Source: Alloalcanivorax profundimaris (GTDB taxonomy: Bacteria > Pseudomonadota > Gammaproteobacteria > Pseudomonadales > Alcanivoracaceae). From it: a DNA stretch of 64,000 bases. The notes beneath the pieces are model-generated. The model saw nothing but the letters and a program-made list of their open reading frames with translations, was not told the origin of the DNA and searched no databases. Where the stretch lies: assembly GCF_015265435.1 (NCBI RefSeq), contig NZ_JABJWH010000036.1, forward strand, positions 124,001 to 188,000. The letters run 5' to 3'. Made by a program: the position numbers and the translations under genes. Position 1 is the first letter of the stretch. Every line of letters begins with the position of its first letter. Shown piece by piece: positions 1 through 8,973 of the stretch.

Positions 1-207
1 GGACACATCCAGCGGCACCACCACGGCGTCGCGGCCCTCGGCGCGCACCGCCTCGGCGGTTTCCTGGAGTTTCTCCACGCGACGGGCGGCCAGCACCAGG
101 TCGGCGCCGCGCTCGGCCAGTTCCCGGGCGAAGTGGGCGCCGAAGCCGCTGGACGCGCCGGTGATCAGGATCCGTTTGCCGGTGATATCGAAACGGGAGT
201 CGGTCAT
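1..207 (-). CDS. SDR family oxidoreductase, N-terminal part (runs off the window)
   Basis: Only the first 69 codons lie in the window; the rest continues beyond position 1. The translation opens MTDSRFDITGKRILITGASS and continues with GFGAHFARELAERGADLVL, the Rossmann beta-alpha-beta with the classical SDR glycine motif (TGxxxGxG) that binds NAD(P). The ATG at 205-207 is preceded by a good purine-rich site (AGAGGAG). The substrate cannot be told because the YxxxK catalytic part is outside. It is transcribed away from the AraC-type gene downstream on the same strand, about 100 bp apart. Confidence 0.85.
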   Translation of the reverse strand, partial: MTDSRFDITGKRILITGASSGFGAHFARELAERGADLVLAARRVEKLQETAEAVRAEGRDAVVVPLDVS

Positions 208-308
208 GGGATTCTCCTCTGCCATCGCCTTCGAAGGGCGGTAAGGTCAAAGGGCTTTACTGTAACGGAAAACACCGCCCATGGCTGCGCGGCGCGGCGG
301 GGAAAACG

Positions 309-1352
309 TCAGTCCCGGTAATCGCCGGCCCGGTAGTAGCTGGGCGGGTGGCCGGTCCAGCGGCGGAAGGCGCGGGTGAAGTTGCTGGGGTCGGCGTAGC
401 CGAGCAGGTCGGCCACCTTCTGCACCGGGTGGTTGGCGGCCAGGTAACGCACCGCCCGGGCCATGCGCACTTCCTCGAGCAGATTGCGGTAGCTCACGCC
501 CAGGGCGGCCAGGTGGCGGCGCAGGGTGCGGGAGGTGAGATGAAAGCTGCCGGCCAGCTGCTCAAGACTGGGCAGCATGCCCTCCGCCTGCATCAGCCGG
601 GAGCGCACCCGGGAGGCCCAGTCCTGGTCGATTTCCAGGCGCCGCAGTTCCTCCTCGCAACGCCGCGCCGCCATGCTGCGGGAAGCGGGATCGGCCAGGG
701 CGAAGCGCTCGTTCATCAGCCGCGCCGGGAACCGCAGCGCCGCCACCGGCTTGCCGAAGGTCACCGGCATGCCGAGCACCTCGGTGTAGCGTGCCGCGTG
801 GGGCGGCGCCGGATAGGGCAGTTCCAGGGTGGCGCCGCGGAAACGGTCACCGAGCAGATAGCGCAGGCCGCCCACCAGGGCGGCGGTGACCACCTCCAGG
901 TAGGGCTCGCGGATGTCGCCCAGATCGTAGGGCTCGGCGAGGCAGAAGCGCACCCAGCGCGGTTGCGCCCGCAGGCGGGGCAGGCACAGCCGGGTGCGGG
1001 TGCGGAAGTAACGCTCCAGCAGCTCCAGGGCCTCGCCCAGATCCGCGCTGCTGATCGCCGCGTAGCCGAGCAGGCCGTGGGCGTTGACGGTGAGCTGCCG
1101 GCCCAGGGCCAGCCCGATGGCGGGATCGCCGCTGAGTGAGCGCGCGCCCTCCATGACGCGGCGAAACTGATCGAACCGCAGCGCCGGCTCGGCGCTGTAC
1201 ACGGCCTCCCGGTCCAGCCCCACCCGGGCCAGCAGGCGGCCGGTATCCAGGCCGGATTCCTGGATCAGTTCCAGCAGGTTACGCACATAGTTCACCGGGA
1301 TCGGCGTGCGGTCGCCGGTGAGGTCATTGAGACCCGCGTCATAGGTTTCCAT
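309..1352 (-). CDS. AraC family transcriptional regulator
   Basis: Protein of 347 residues. The first two thirds resemble the arabinose-binding-type ligand domain used by AraC regulators of the OruR/AlkR style (LRFDQFRRVME, VNAHGLLGYAA). The last 100 residues hold the double helix-turn-helix (LAGSFHLTSRTLRRHLA and VADLLGYADPSNFTRAFRRW). I start it at METYDAGLND (1350-1352), because the longer open frame to 1550 would overlap the divergent MOSC gene. It probably regulates a neighbouring catabolic gene such as the SDR gene behind it; this is inference from position only. The ligand is unknown. Confidence 0.85.
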   Translation of the reverse strand: METYDAGLNDLTGDRTPIPVNYVRNLLELIQESGLDTGRLLARVGLDREAVYSAEPALRFDQFRRVMEGARSLSGDPAIGLALGRQLTVNAHGLLGYAAISSADLGEALELLERYFRTRTRLCLPRLRAQPRWVRFCLAEPYDLGDIREPYLEVVTAALVGGLRYLLGDRFRGATLELPYPAPPHAARYTEVLGMPVTFGKPVAALRFPARLMNERFALADPASRSMAARRCEEELRRLEIDQDWASRVRSRLMQAEGMLPSLEQLAGSFHLTSRTLRRHLAALGVSYRNLLEEVRMARAVRYLAANHPVQKVADLLGYADPSNFTRAFRRWTGHPPSYYRAGDYRD

Positions 1353-1490
1353 GACGGCAAGGATACAACCGTTCTCGGCGTTGTCCGAAAATGACAGGCC
1401 CGTTTTGGCGCGCGCACGGCCCGGCACTGCAAAGCGACCCGCGCTGACGTACCATTGGCCGTCTTCGTCGTATTGCCCGGGAGGGGCGCC

Positions 1491-1976
1491 ATGGCCACCG
1501 TTCAAGCCCTGTACATCGCCACCGAGAAGCGCGGCCCGGTAAGCCGCCACCCGGCGGTGAAAGTGGAAGCCGGCCGTGGCATCGTCGGCGACCGCCGCTA
1601 TAAGCGCGACACGCCACCGGCGGAGCAGATCACCCTGATCGAAAGCGAGCGCGTGGCGGCCTTCAACCGGGAATACGGCCTGGACGTGGAAGCCGGCGCC
1701 CTGCGCCGCAATCTGGTCACCGAGGGCATCGACCTGAACGCCCTGGAGGGGCGGGAATTCCAGGTCGGCGGCGTACGCCTGCGCGGCATTGAACTGTGCG
1801 AGCCCTGCGCGGTGGTGGGGCAGCTGCTGGCGCGGCCGGGTTTAAGCCCCACCGAGGTGATTCGCGGCCTGATGGACCGGGGAGGCCTGCGCGCCGAGAT
1901 CCTCGATTCCGGCGTGCTCCGCGAGGGCGATGTGATCCGCGCGGACGGAGACAATAGCCGGAGCGATTCCGCTTGA
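1491..1976 (+). CDS. MOSC domain-containing protein
   Basis: Protein of 161 residues and a complete MOSC domain (molybdenum cofactor sulfurase C-terminal type), with the family signs RRNLVTEGIDL and the conserved cysteine in LCEPCAVVG. MOSC proteins bind molybdenum cofactor or handle sulfur or N-hydroxylated substrates; the exact role of this stand-alone form is not known. The ATG at 1491 follows GGGAGGGGCGCC. The stop overlaps the next start (TTGA), so the DUF1415 gene is probably translated in a coupled way. Divergent from the AraC gene, with about 138 bp between starts. Confidence 0.85.
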   Translation: MATVQALYIATEKRGPVSRHPAVKVEAGRGIVGDRRYKRDTPPAEQITLIESERVAAFNREYGLDVEAGALRRNLVTEGIDLNALEGREFQVGGVRLRGIELCEPCAVVGQLLARPGLSPTEVIRGLMDRGGLRAEILDSGVLREGDVIRADGDNSRSDSA

Positions 1977-2506
1977 GCGCCGTGGATCAACGCACCCTGG
2001 CCTGGCTGGAAGGCGCGGTGCTGGGCCTGAAACTGTGCCCCTTCGCCCGTAGGCCCTACGATCAGGGCCGCATCCGGCTGGCGGTCAGCGAGGCCCGGGA
2101 GCCGGAGGCGGTGCTGGCCGATCTGAGCCGGGAGCTGACCCACCTGGATCACGACCCGGCGGTGGAGACCACGCTGCTGATCACGCCCTGGGCGTTGGCG
2201 GACTTCCTGGACTACAACGACTTTCTCGACCCGGTGGACGCCCTGCTGGCCGAGCACGGCGGTGGCGGCGTCTACCAGGTGGCCAGCTTTCATCCGCGCT
2301 ATCAGTTCGCCGGCACCACCCCGGACGACGCGGAGAACTACAGCAACCGCGCCCCCTACCCGATCCTGCACATTCTTCGCGAGGACAGCCTGGAACGGGC
2401 CCTGGCCGACTACCCGGACGCCGAGGCGATCCCCGAGCGCAACATCGCCACCCTCGACCGGCTCGGCACGGCCCACCTGCGCGCCCTGTTCGAGCGCTGG
2501 AGTTAA
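1973..2506 (+). CDS. DUF1415 family protein
   Basis: 177 residues matching the DUF1415 family, recognised from its opening (LEGAVLGLKLCPFARRPYD) and the later FHPRYQFAGT and APYPILHILRE segments. The function is not established. The TTG at 1973 overlaps the MOSC stop codon; a GTG at 1982 is the alternative start. The gene ends 4 bp inside the convergent rsuA gene. The pairing with a MOSC gene is a hint that both act in the same process, but nothing in the sequence proves that. Confidence 0.8.
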   Translation: MSAVDQRTLAWLEGAVLGLKLCPFARRPYDQGRIRLAVSEAREPEAVLADLSRELTHLDHDPAVETTLLITPWALADFLDYNDFLDPVDALLAEHGGGGVYQVASFHPRYQFAGTTPDDAENYSNRAPYPILHILREDSLERALADYPDAEAIPERNIATLDRLGTAHLRALFERWS

Positions 2507-3195
2507 CCGGCGATCTCCGCCTCGGTGAGCGGGCGATAGCGGCCCGGCGCCAGGTCCGGATCGAGGACGATGGCGCCGACACGCTCCCGGTGCAGCGCCA
2601 CCACCCGGTTGTTGAAGTGGCCGAACAGCCGCTTGATGTGGTGGTAGCGCCCCTCGCTCAAGGTCACCCGGGCCTCCCGCTCACCGAGGATCTCCAGCCC
2701 GGCGGGCCGGGTGGTCAGCCCTTCGTAGCGAAAATACAGACCGCGCTGGAACACCGCCGCGTAATCGGCGCCGATGGGGTCCTCGGTGCGCACATGGTAG
2801 ACCTTGGCGCGGCCGGCGCCGGGCTCGGTGACGCGCCGGGACCAGCGGCCGTCGTTGGTGAGCAGCAGCAGGCCGGTGGAGTTGAAGTCCAGCCGACCGG
2901 CCAGATGCAGATCCGCCTTGGCCTCGGCGGGCCCGTCGATCAGATCCAGCACCGTGGGGTGCACCGGGTCCCGGGTGGCGCTCACGCAGCCCGCCGGCTT
3001 GTGCAGCATCAAATAGCGCGGACGGCGGCGGCGCAGGCAGACGCCGTCCAGGGCCACCGGGCTGAAGTCGTCCACCGGGCACTGGCCGTCGGTGACGGTG
3101 GTCCCGGCCAGGGTGACCCGGCCGGAAGCCAGGGCAAGGCGGGCGCCGCGCCGGCCCAGGGCGGTGTGCAGCGCCAGAAAACGGTCCAGCCTCAT
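2503..3195 (-). CDS. rsuA: 16S rRNA pseudouridine(516) synthase
   Basis: 230 residues. It has an N-terminal S4-like RNA-binding segment (MRLDRFLALHTALGRRGARL) and the RsuA/RluB/E/F catalytic motif GRLDFNSTGLLLLTND, whose aspartate is the nucleophile. The C-terminal EGRYHHIKRLFGHFNNRV is typical of RsuA, which converts U516 of 16S rRNA to pseudouridine in the small-subunit precursor. The start is supported by GAGGAG nine bases upstream. RluE/F paralogues are a less likely alternative given the length and the S4 start. Confidence 0.9.
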   Translation of the reverse strand: MRLDRFLALHTALGRRGARLALASGRVTLAGTTVTDGQCPVDDFSPVALDGVCLRRRRPRYLMLHKPAGCVSATRDPVHPTVLDLIDGPAEAKADLHLAGRLDFNSTGLLLLTNDGRWSRRVTEPGAGRAKVYHVRTEDPIGADYAAVFQRGLYFRYEGLTTRPAGLEILGEREARVTLSEGRYHHIKRLFGHFNNRVVALHRERVGAIVLDPDLAPGRYRPLTEAEIAG

Positions 3196-3218
3196 GGGCT
3201 CCTCGTCGAACGATCCCT

Positions 3219-3247
3219 GCTACGGGGTAGCGATTCGCTGGTATGAT
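3219..3247 (+). promoter_or_regulatory. Candidate promoter of rep
   Basis: An extended -10 (TGG TATGAT, hexamer at 3242-3247) lies 33 bp upstream of the rep start codon in the short gap after the divergent rsuA start. The -35 region is poor, which is common for extended -10 promoters. Sequence inspection only. Confidence 0.45.
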
Positions 3248-3280
3248 ACGCCTTTTCCGATCCTGATCCGCCGGAGTCCT

Positions 3281-5302
3281 ATGTCCACCCTGAATCCCCG
3301 TCAACAGGAAGCCGTCCTGTACACCGATGGCCCCCTGCTGGTACTGGCCGGGGCGGGGTCGGGCAAGACCAGCGTGATCACCCGCAAGATCGCCTGGCTG
3401 ATCCAGGAAAAGGGCGTGCCGGCCCGCCGCATCGCGGCGGTGACCTTCACCAACAAGGCCGCCCGGGAAATGAAGGAACGGGTGCAAAGCCTGGTGGAAC
3501 GCGGGCAGACCCGGGGCCTGATCGTCTCCACCTTCCACAACCTGGGGCTGCGCATCCTCAAGCAGGAGCTCACCGCCAGCGGCCTGCGCCGGGGCTTCTC
3601 GATCCTCGACCAGACCGACAGCAAGGAAATCCTCAAGGAGATCCTGCGCCAGGGCGAGTCCGAGCAGGACCTGAACGCCGTCGACGCGGTGCAAAAGCGC
3701 ATCTCCGACTGGAAGAACGAACTGATCCTGCCCCAGGAAGCGGCCAGCCGCGCCGAGGAGGCCGCCGACCTGCGCGCGGCCATGGCCTACGAGGGCTACA
3801 GCCGCATGCTGCGGGCCTGCAACGCGGTGGACTTCGACGACCTGATTCTGCTGCCCGCCCAGCTGTTCCGCGAGCAGCCGCGCATTCTCGACAAGTGGCG
3901 CCATCGCATCCAGTACCTGCTGGTGGACGAATACCAGGACACCAACGGCGCCCAGTACGAGCTGGTGCGCATGCTGACCCAGCCGGAGGGCCGCTTCACC
4001 GTGGTCGGCGACGACGACCAGTCGATCTACGCCTGGCGCGGCGCGCGCCCGGAAAACCTGGCGCGGCTGCAGGAGGACTGGCCGGCGTTGCGCGTGGTCA
4101 AGCTGGAGCAGAACTACCGCTCCACCGGCCGCATCCTCAAGGCCGCCAACACCGTGATCGCCAACAACCCCCATGTGTTCGAGAAGAGCCTGTGGTCGGA
4201 CCACGGCTACGGCGAGGCGATCCGCATCGCCGCCCTGCGCGACGAGGACGCGGAAACCGACTGGATCGCCGGCGACATCTTCCATCGTCGCCTGCAGAAC
4301 CGGCAGCAATGGAAGGATTTCGCGGTGCTCTACCGGGGCAACTTCCAGTCCCGGATCCTGGAGATGAAGCTGCAGTCCCTGCAGATTCCTTACAAGGTGT
4401 CCGGCGGCACCAGTTTCTTCGGCCGCGGCGAGATCAAGGATCTGATGTGCTACCTGCGGCTGCTGGTCAATCCGGACGACGACAACGCCTTCCTGCGCGT
4501 GATCAACACGCCGCGCCGGGAGATCGGCCCGGCCACCCTGGAAAAACTGGCCGGCTGGGCGGCGAAACGGGACCAGGGCCTGTACCACGTCTGTGACGAC
4601 TTCGCCCTGGGCGAGGTGATGCCCGGCAAGGCCGCCGAGAAACTGCGCGCCATCAAGCAGTGGCTGGATGAGAAGCGCCGCGCCTGCTTCGGCCACAACA
4701 GCCTGCAGGCGATCCACGAGCTGATCACCGAAATGGACTACGAGGGCTGGGTGATGCAGAACGCCTCCAGCCCGCGCATCGGCGAGAAGCGCATGGAGAA
4801 CGTCTGGCAGTTGGTGCGCAACATCCAGCGCATGCTGGAAAAACAGGAAGAGGAGGACGACGGCGCCTCCGACCTGGAAGCGGTGATCAGCAAGCTGGTG
4901 CTGATGGACATGCTCGAGCAGCAGGAAGAGGAAGACGACTCCGACCGCGTTCAGCTGATGACCCTGCACGCCTCCAAGGGCCTGGAGTTCCCCCATGTCT
5001 ACATGATGGGCGTGGAGGAGGAGCTGCTGCCCCACCGGGCCAGCATCGAGGACGACAACATCGTCGAGGAGCGGCGCCTGATGTACGTGGGCATCACCCG
5101 GGCCCGGGAGAGCCTGGCGCTGACCCAGGCGCTGACCCGCAAGCAGTACGGCGAGCGGGTGGACACCATCGCCAGCCGGTTCCTGGAAGAACTGCCGCTG
5201 GACGACCTGGTGCGCATCGGCGAGGGGTTCGAGAAGGATGAGGAAGCGGAGGACCGGGTGGCGGAAAACAGCATCGCCAACCTGAAGGCTCTTCTGGATT
5301 AG
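3281..5302 (+). CDS. rep: ATP-dependent DNA helicase Rep
   Basis: 673 residues, the usual length of Rep. UvrD/Rep superfamily 1 motifs are visible in order: Q motif LNPRQQEAV, Walker A AGAGSGKT (residues 23-30), motif II LVDEYQDTN (near 215), motif III GDDDQSIYAWRGA, motif IV QNYRST, and motifs V/VI (TLHASKGLEFPHV, RRLMYVGITRAR). Rep is a 3'-5' helicase that clears proteins ahead of replication forks. I start at MSTLNPRQQ (3281); the longer upstream frame runs through the rsuA start and carries no conserved sequence. Followed six bases later by the convergent cytochrome gene. Confidence 0.95.
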   Translation: MSTLNPRQQEAVLYTDGPLLVLAGAGSGKTSVITRKIAWLIQEKGVPARRIAAVTFTNKAAREMKERVQSLVERGQTRGLIVSTFHNLGLRILKQELTASGLRRGFSILDQTDSKEILKEILRQGESEQDLNAVDAVQKRISDWKNELILPQEAASRAEEAADLRAAMAYEGYSRMLRACNAVDFDDLILLPAQLFREQPRILDKWRHRIQYLLVDEYQDTNGAQYELVRMLTQPEGRFTVVGDDDQSIYAWRGARPENLARLQEDWPALRVVKLEQNYRSTGRILKAANTVIANNPHVFEKSLWSDHGYGEAIRIAALRDEDAETDWIAGDIFHRRLQNRQQWKDFAVLYRGNFQSRILEMKLQSLQIPYKVSGGTSFFGRGEIKDLMCYLRLLVNPDDDNAFLRVINTPRREIGPATLEKLAGWAAKRDQGLYHVCDDFALGEVMPGKAAEKLRAIKQWLDEKRRACFGHNSLQAIHELITEMDYEGWVMQNASSPRIGEKRMENVWQLVRNIQRMLEKQEEEDDGASDLEAVISKLVLMDMLEQQEEEDDSDRVQLMTLHASKGLEFPHVYMMGVEEELLPHRASIEDDNIVEERRLMYVGITRARESLALTQALTRKQYGERVDTIASRFLEELPLDDLVRIGEGFEKDEEAEDRVAENSIANLKALLD

Positions 5303-5308
5303 ACCCGG

Positions 5309-5659
5309 TTATTGGGCGCCGCTCTGCTTGAGCATATAGATGACGGTGGCTTCCAGCTCTTCGTCGGTGCAGTCGAAGCAGGTGCCACGGGGCGGCATTC
5401 CCATCTGGCCCTCGATGGCGACCTTCACCAGGTGCTCGAAGCCTTCTTCCTCGACCTCATGGGACCAGTGCAGCCGGTATTCCGGCCCGACCCGGGGGGC
5501 GCCCGCCATGCCACGGCCGTGGCAATTGACGCAGTAGCGACCGTAGATGGCCGCCGGAGGGCGGGGTTCGGCGCGCTCGGCGCCGGCGTCACGGGCCGGC
5601 TCCGGGTCACCGCAGCCGGTCAGGGCCAGCGCCAGTGCCAGGGAGCCGGCGACGCGCAC
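5309..5659 (-). CDS. Cytochrome c5-type lipoprotein
   Basis: 116 residues from a GTG two bases after the stop of the upstream cytochrome gene. The start gives a short lipoprotein signal ending LALTGC. One heme site (CVNCH), a methionine ligand in QMGMPPRG, and the extra cysteine pair (CFDC) are hallmarks of the cytochrome c5 class. It is likely outer- or inner-membrane-anchored in the periplasm and passes electrons to a terminal oxidase or reductase. It looks like a duplication of the neighbouring gene with a lipid anchor added. Confidence 0.85.
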   Translation of the reverse strand: MRVAGSLALALALTGCGDPEPARDAGAERAEPRPPAAIYGRYCVNCHGRGMAGAPRVGPEYRLHWSHEVEEEGFEHLVKVAIEGQMGMPPRGTCFDCTDEELEATVIYMLKQSGAQ

Positions 5660-5661
5660 TC

Positions 5662-6117
5662 TTACTTGCTCTGGCCGACGATGTATTCCACGGCGGCGTG
5701 AATCTCTTCCTCGGAGCAATCGGCGCACATGCCCTTGGCCGGCATGGCGTTGAAGCCTTCGTAGGCGTGCTTGACCAGGGTCTCCATGCCCTTGTCGATG
5801 CGCGGCGCCCAGGCGGCGGCGTCGCCCAGCTTGGGCGCGCCGGCGGCACCGCTGGCGTGGCAGGCGGCACAGCCGCTGTTGTAGACCTGTTCCCCGGAAC
5901 GCGGCTCCCCGGAGCCTTCCTCGGCGGCGGCCACCTGGGCGCCGCATTCCTCGCCCTCGACGCAGACACTGCCCACCGGCTGCAGGCGCTCGGCGGTGGC
6001 GCGGTCACTGAAAATGGAACGCTGACCCAGCGGGTAGGAGGAATTCTCGGCCGCCACGGCGGTTCCGGCAAAAAGGGTGGCCAGGAGAACCAGGCTGGCT
6101 GACAGCAGTTTTTTCAC
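5662..6117 (-). CDS. Cytochrome c5 family protein
   Basis: 151 residues. It has a Sec signal peptide (VKKLLSASLVLLATLFAGTAVAA), a heme site CAACH, the axial methionine in NAMPAKG, and the C5-type cysteine pair CADC. An extra segment before the heme domain carries two further cysteines (CVEGEEC). The GTG start at 6115-6117 is chosen because AGAGGTG sits five bases upstream and the signal peptide then begins correctly; the longer frame to 6180 has no such site. It forms a two-gene unit with the lipoprotein cytochrome downstream and is soluble in the periplasm. Confidence 0.88.
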   Translation of the reverse strand: MKKLLSASLVLLATLFAGTAVAAENSSYPLGQRSIFSDRATAERLQPVGSVCVEGEECGAQVAAAEEGSGEPRSGEQVYNSGCAACHASGAAGAPKLGDAAAWAPRIDKGMETLVKHAYEGFNAMPAKGMCADCSEEEIHAAVEYIVGQSK

Positions 6118-6195
6118 AATGACACCTCTGATAGCTGCGACTTGCCCCGGGGGCCGCCGGATTATACCCGTAGAGAACACGGGGAAAAAGGGCCG

Positions 6196-8793
6196 CTACA
6201 GGTGGTCCACCTGGATGCGCGGTAACGACAGGGTGAAGCAACTGCCCTCGCCGGGCTCGCTCTGCACGGTGATGTCGCCGCCGTGACGCTCGGTGACCAC
6301 CTTGACGAAGCGCAGGCCCAGGCCGGCGCCCCGGGTGCGGGCGCCACCACTGCTGCTGGCACGGCTGAAGCGCTCGAACAGGCGCTCCTGGAAGGCCTCC
6401 GGGATGCCCACCCCCTGGTCGCGGACCTGGCACACCACCCGATCCTCGGCGGCGAAGAGCCGCACGTCCACGGTGCCGCTTTCGTGGCTGTACTTCACGG
6501 CGTTGGTGAGCAGGTTCACCACCAGCCGCTCGAGCAGCTCGTTGTTGCCCCGCACCCAGACGTCCTCGTCCTCGTTGTATTCGAAGCGCAGGCCGATGTC
6601 CCGGGACTGGGCCTGGATCTGCACCTGGTCCACGGCGGACTCCACCACGTCGAGCATGTCCTGCTCGATCATTTCCACCGCTTCCTCGGATTCCACCCGG
6701 GCCAGCTGCAGGAACTGCTCGGCGATGTTCAGGTTGCGCTGGGCGTAGTGCTCCACGTTGTCCAGGAACTCACGCAGGCGCTCGCCGTCCTCGCCGTGGC
6801 GCATCTTGCCGATCAGCGCCAGCACCGAAACCATCGGCGAACGCAGATCGTGGGACAGGAAGTCGAGCATCTCGGTGCGGGTGCGCATCGCCTGCTTGAC
6901 GTCGGAAATGTCCTTGAGGCTGATGATCAACATGCGCCCGGGCTGGTCGCCGGCGTGCACCAGGATCATATCCAGGTACAAATCCATGCCGCGCCGGTTG
7001 CGGCATTCCTTCTGCACCCGGCCGTCGGCCAGCACCGTCTGCACCAGGTCCACCCACTGGCGCTCGCCACTGAATTCCAGCTCGCGGCCGATGTCCGCCA
7101 GCCCCAGGGTGTCCTGGCCAACCCCTTCCAGGCTCAGCAGGTAGGCAGCCTGGGGATTGATGAACACCACCCCGCCGCAGGCGTCGCAGATCAGCACGCC
7201 CTCGCTCATCTGCGCCAGGCCCACCTGAAAGAAACGGGTCAGCGTCTGCTGACGCTGCTCTTCGTTGCGAAGCTTCTCCACGTGCTTCTCGATCACCTCG
7301 TAGCGCGGCCCGCCAGAGCGGCCGGGGGCCTCGGTGCGGGCCAGCATCGCGCGAATCCAGTAATCGTAGGTGTCGGCGTCCAGGCCCTGGCGCCAGGCCA
7401 CGGACAGCTCGTAGCGTTTGCCTTCGTGGCGGAACGGGTAACGGCGTGCGAGCTGCCCGCGCCAATCCACCGGCGCCAGCTGCTCGCCACCGGACACCGG
7501 AGCGCCACCTTGTGTCTGCAGCCGCCAGGCGCGCACCGGCAGCACCTGATCGAGCATGCGCAGCATCCGCGACATGGGCGCCGGCTCGGTAAGGCGGCGG
7601 TTCAGGTCGCTGTACTCCGCCAGCCGCGCCAGGGCGTTGCGCATATAGGCCATGGAATATTCCAGGCGCCGCCAGGTCCACAGCGGGTAGGCGACGATCG
7701 CCGAGAGCAGCGCCGCCGCCGGCGCGAACCACAGCCCGAACAACGCCAGCAGCCCGTAGCAGACCGCCAGGGTCAGGCCCAGGGAGGCGAGCACCAGGGG
7801 AATGCTCCAGCGCGGCAGCACCAGCGGCAGCAGCAGGGGCGTGATCAGCGCCAGCAGCACCCCCAGCAGCAGGGTAGGCACCGACGACAGACCCTGGATC
7901 AGTTGGCCACGGCGCAGGGCGTCGAAGATATTGGCGTTGATTTCCACCCCGGCCATCAGCTCGCCCTGGCCGGCCAGGGGCGTGGGGAGCACGTCGCCGA
8001 GCCCGGCGGCGGTGGCGCCGATCAGCACGAACTGATCCTTGATCAGCTGATCCGGCACCCGGCCTTCGAGCACGTCCACGGCGGACACCTGAGGGTAGGT
8101 GCCGGCGGGCCCCACGAAAGGAATGTAGCGCGGGTACTTGCGCACATTGGCGAGCCCGGAAAAACCTTCACCGTCTCCCGCCGGGTAGCGGTCCGGGGAC
8201 AGCAGCCCCTCGCCTTCCAGCAGCGCCTGGGTAATGTGCGGCCACCAGGGCTGGCCGATCCCCGAGCGCATGTACACCGACCGGGCGACCCCGTCGCCAT
8301 CCAGCTCCAGATCCACATGGCCCAGGCCCTTGGCGGCGCGGGCGAAGGAGGCGTGGGGCAGCACCTCGGTGAGCTGCCCGCCGGAGCGCAACTGCTCCAC
8401 GTGCACCGGCAGATAGACGTTGCCGGCGTTCTTGATGGCGTCCACCAGGGCCTGGTCGGATTCCGGGCGGGCCCGGTCCGGCTCGGAGAGAATCAGGTCC
8501 ATGAGAATGGCCCGCGCGCCCTGCTCGTGGAGCTGATCGAGCAGCTCCGCGTGCACCCGCCGGTCCCAGGGCCAGCGGCCAATCTCGCGCAGGCTGTACT
8601 CGTCGATGCCGACGATCAGCACGTCACCGGAGGGCTCCATGGGCAGCCACTCCATCATGCTGTCGTAGACATAACGGTTAAAGAAGGAAAGCGCGCCGCT
8701 GATCGACAGGAGCACGCACAGCCCCGCCACGACCAACAGCACCGAGAGGTGCTCGATGAAATAGCGTTTTTGCTCGGAACCCGGGTTCGCCAT
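6196..8793 (-). CDS. CHASE2 domain sensor histidine kinase
   Basis: 865 residues. Order: one N-terminal membrane helix (about 15-35), an extracytoplasmic CHASE2 domain (DVLIVGIDEYSLREIGRWPW onward, to about 290), three closely spaced membrane helices (about 305-375), a PAS-like region (VGLAQMSEGVLICDACGGVVFINP), the HisKA box FLSHDLRSP with phospho-histidine near residue 648, and an HATPase domain (NLLTNAVKYS, GVGIPE, GAGLGLRFV). The ATG at 8793 has AGGGG just upstream and is preferred to a GTG at 8814. Its cognate regulator is the OmpR-type gene upstream. The signal is unknown. Confidence 0.92.
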   Translation of the reverse strand: MANPGSEQKRYFIEHLSVLLVVAGLCVLLSISGALSFFNRYVYDSMMEWLPMEPSGDVLIVGIDEYSLREIGRWPWDRRVHAELLDQLHEQGARAILMDLILSEPDRARPESDQALVDAIKNAGNVYLPVHVEQLRSGGQLTEVLPHASFARAAKGLGHVDLELDGDGVARSVYMRSGIGQPWWPHITQALLEGEGLLSPDRYPAGDGEGFSGLANVRKYPRYIPFVGPAGTYPQVSAVDVLEGRVPDQLIKDQFVLIGATAAGLGDVLPTPLAGQGELMAGVEINANIFDALRRGQLIQGLSSVPTLLLGVLLALITPLLLPLVLPRWSIPLVLASLGLTLAVCYGLLALFGLWFAPAAALLSAIVAYPLWTWRRLEYSMAYMRNALARLAEYSDLNRRLTEPAPMSRMLRMLDQVLPVRAWRLQTQGGAPVSGGEQLAPVDWRGQLARRYPFRHEGKRYELSVAWRQGLDADTYDYWIRAMLARTEAPGRSGGPRYEVIEKHVEKLRNEEQRQQTLTRFFQVGLAQMSEGVLICDACGGVVFINPQAAYLLSLEGVGQDTLGLADIGRELEFSGERQWVDLVQTVLADGRVQKECRNRRGMDLYLDMILVHAGDQPGRMLIISLKDISDVKQAMRTRTEMLDFLSHDLRSPMVSVLALIGKMRHGEDGERLREFLDNVEHYAQRNLNIAEQFLQLARVESEEAVEMIEQDMLDVVESAVDQVQIQAQSRDIGLRFEYNEDEDVWVRGNNELLERLVVNLLTNAVKYSHESGTVDVRLFAAEDRVVCQVRDQGVGIPEAFQERLFERFSRASSSGGARTRGAGLGLRFVKVVTERHGGDITVQSEPGEGSCFTLSLPRIQVDHL

Positions 8794-8973
8794 GGTGCCC
8801 CTGAAAATCGTCACTGCGCAGCCGCCAGCGCTGTCCTTATATTCTCCCGGCGCCGGCCGGCCGTGAGTCGGCGGAGAATCGATTATACGCTGACGGCCCG
8901 GTCCGGGCAGCGTCTCGGAGCAGCCGGTGGGACACGACCCCCTGGCGCCGGGGCCGCGGACGGCCCGGGACGA

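Noticed and set aside
2681-5035. Long minus-strand frame opposite rep and overlapping rsuA
   Set aside because: Composition is antisense-like and both real genes are strongly conserved.
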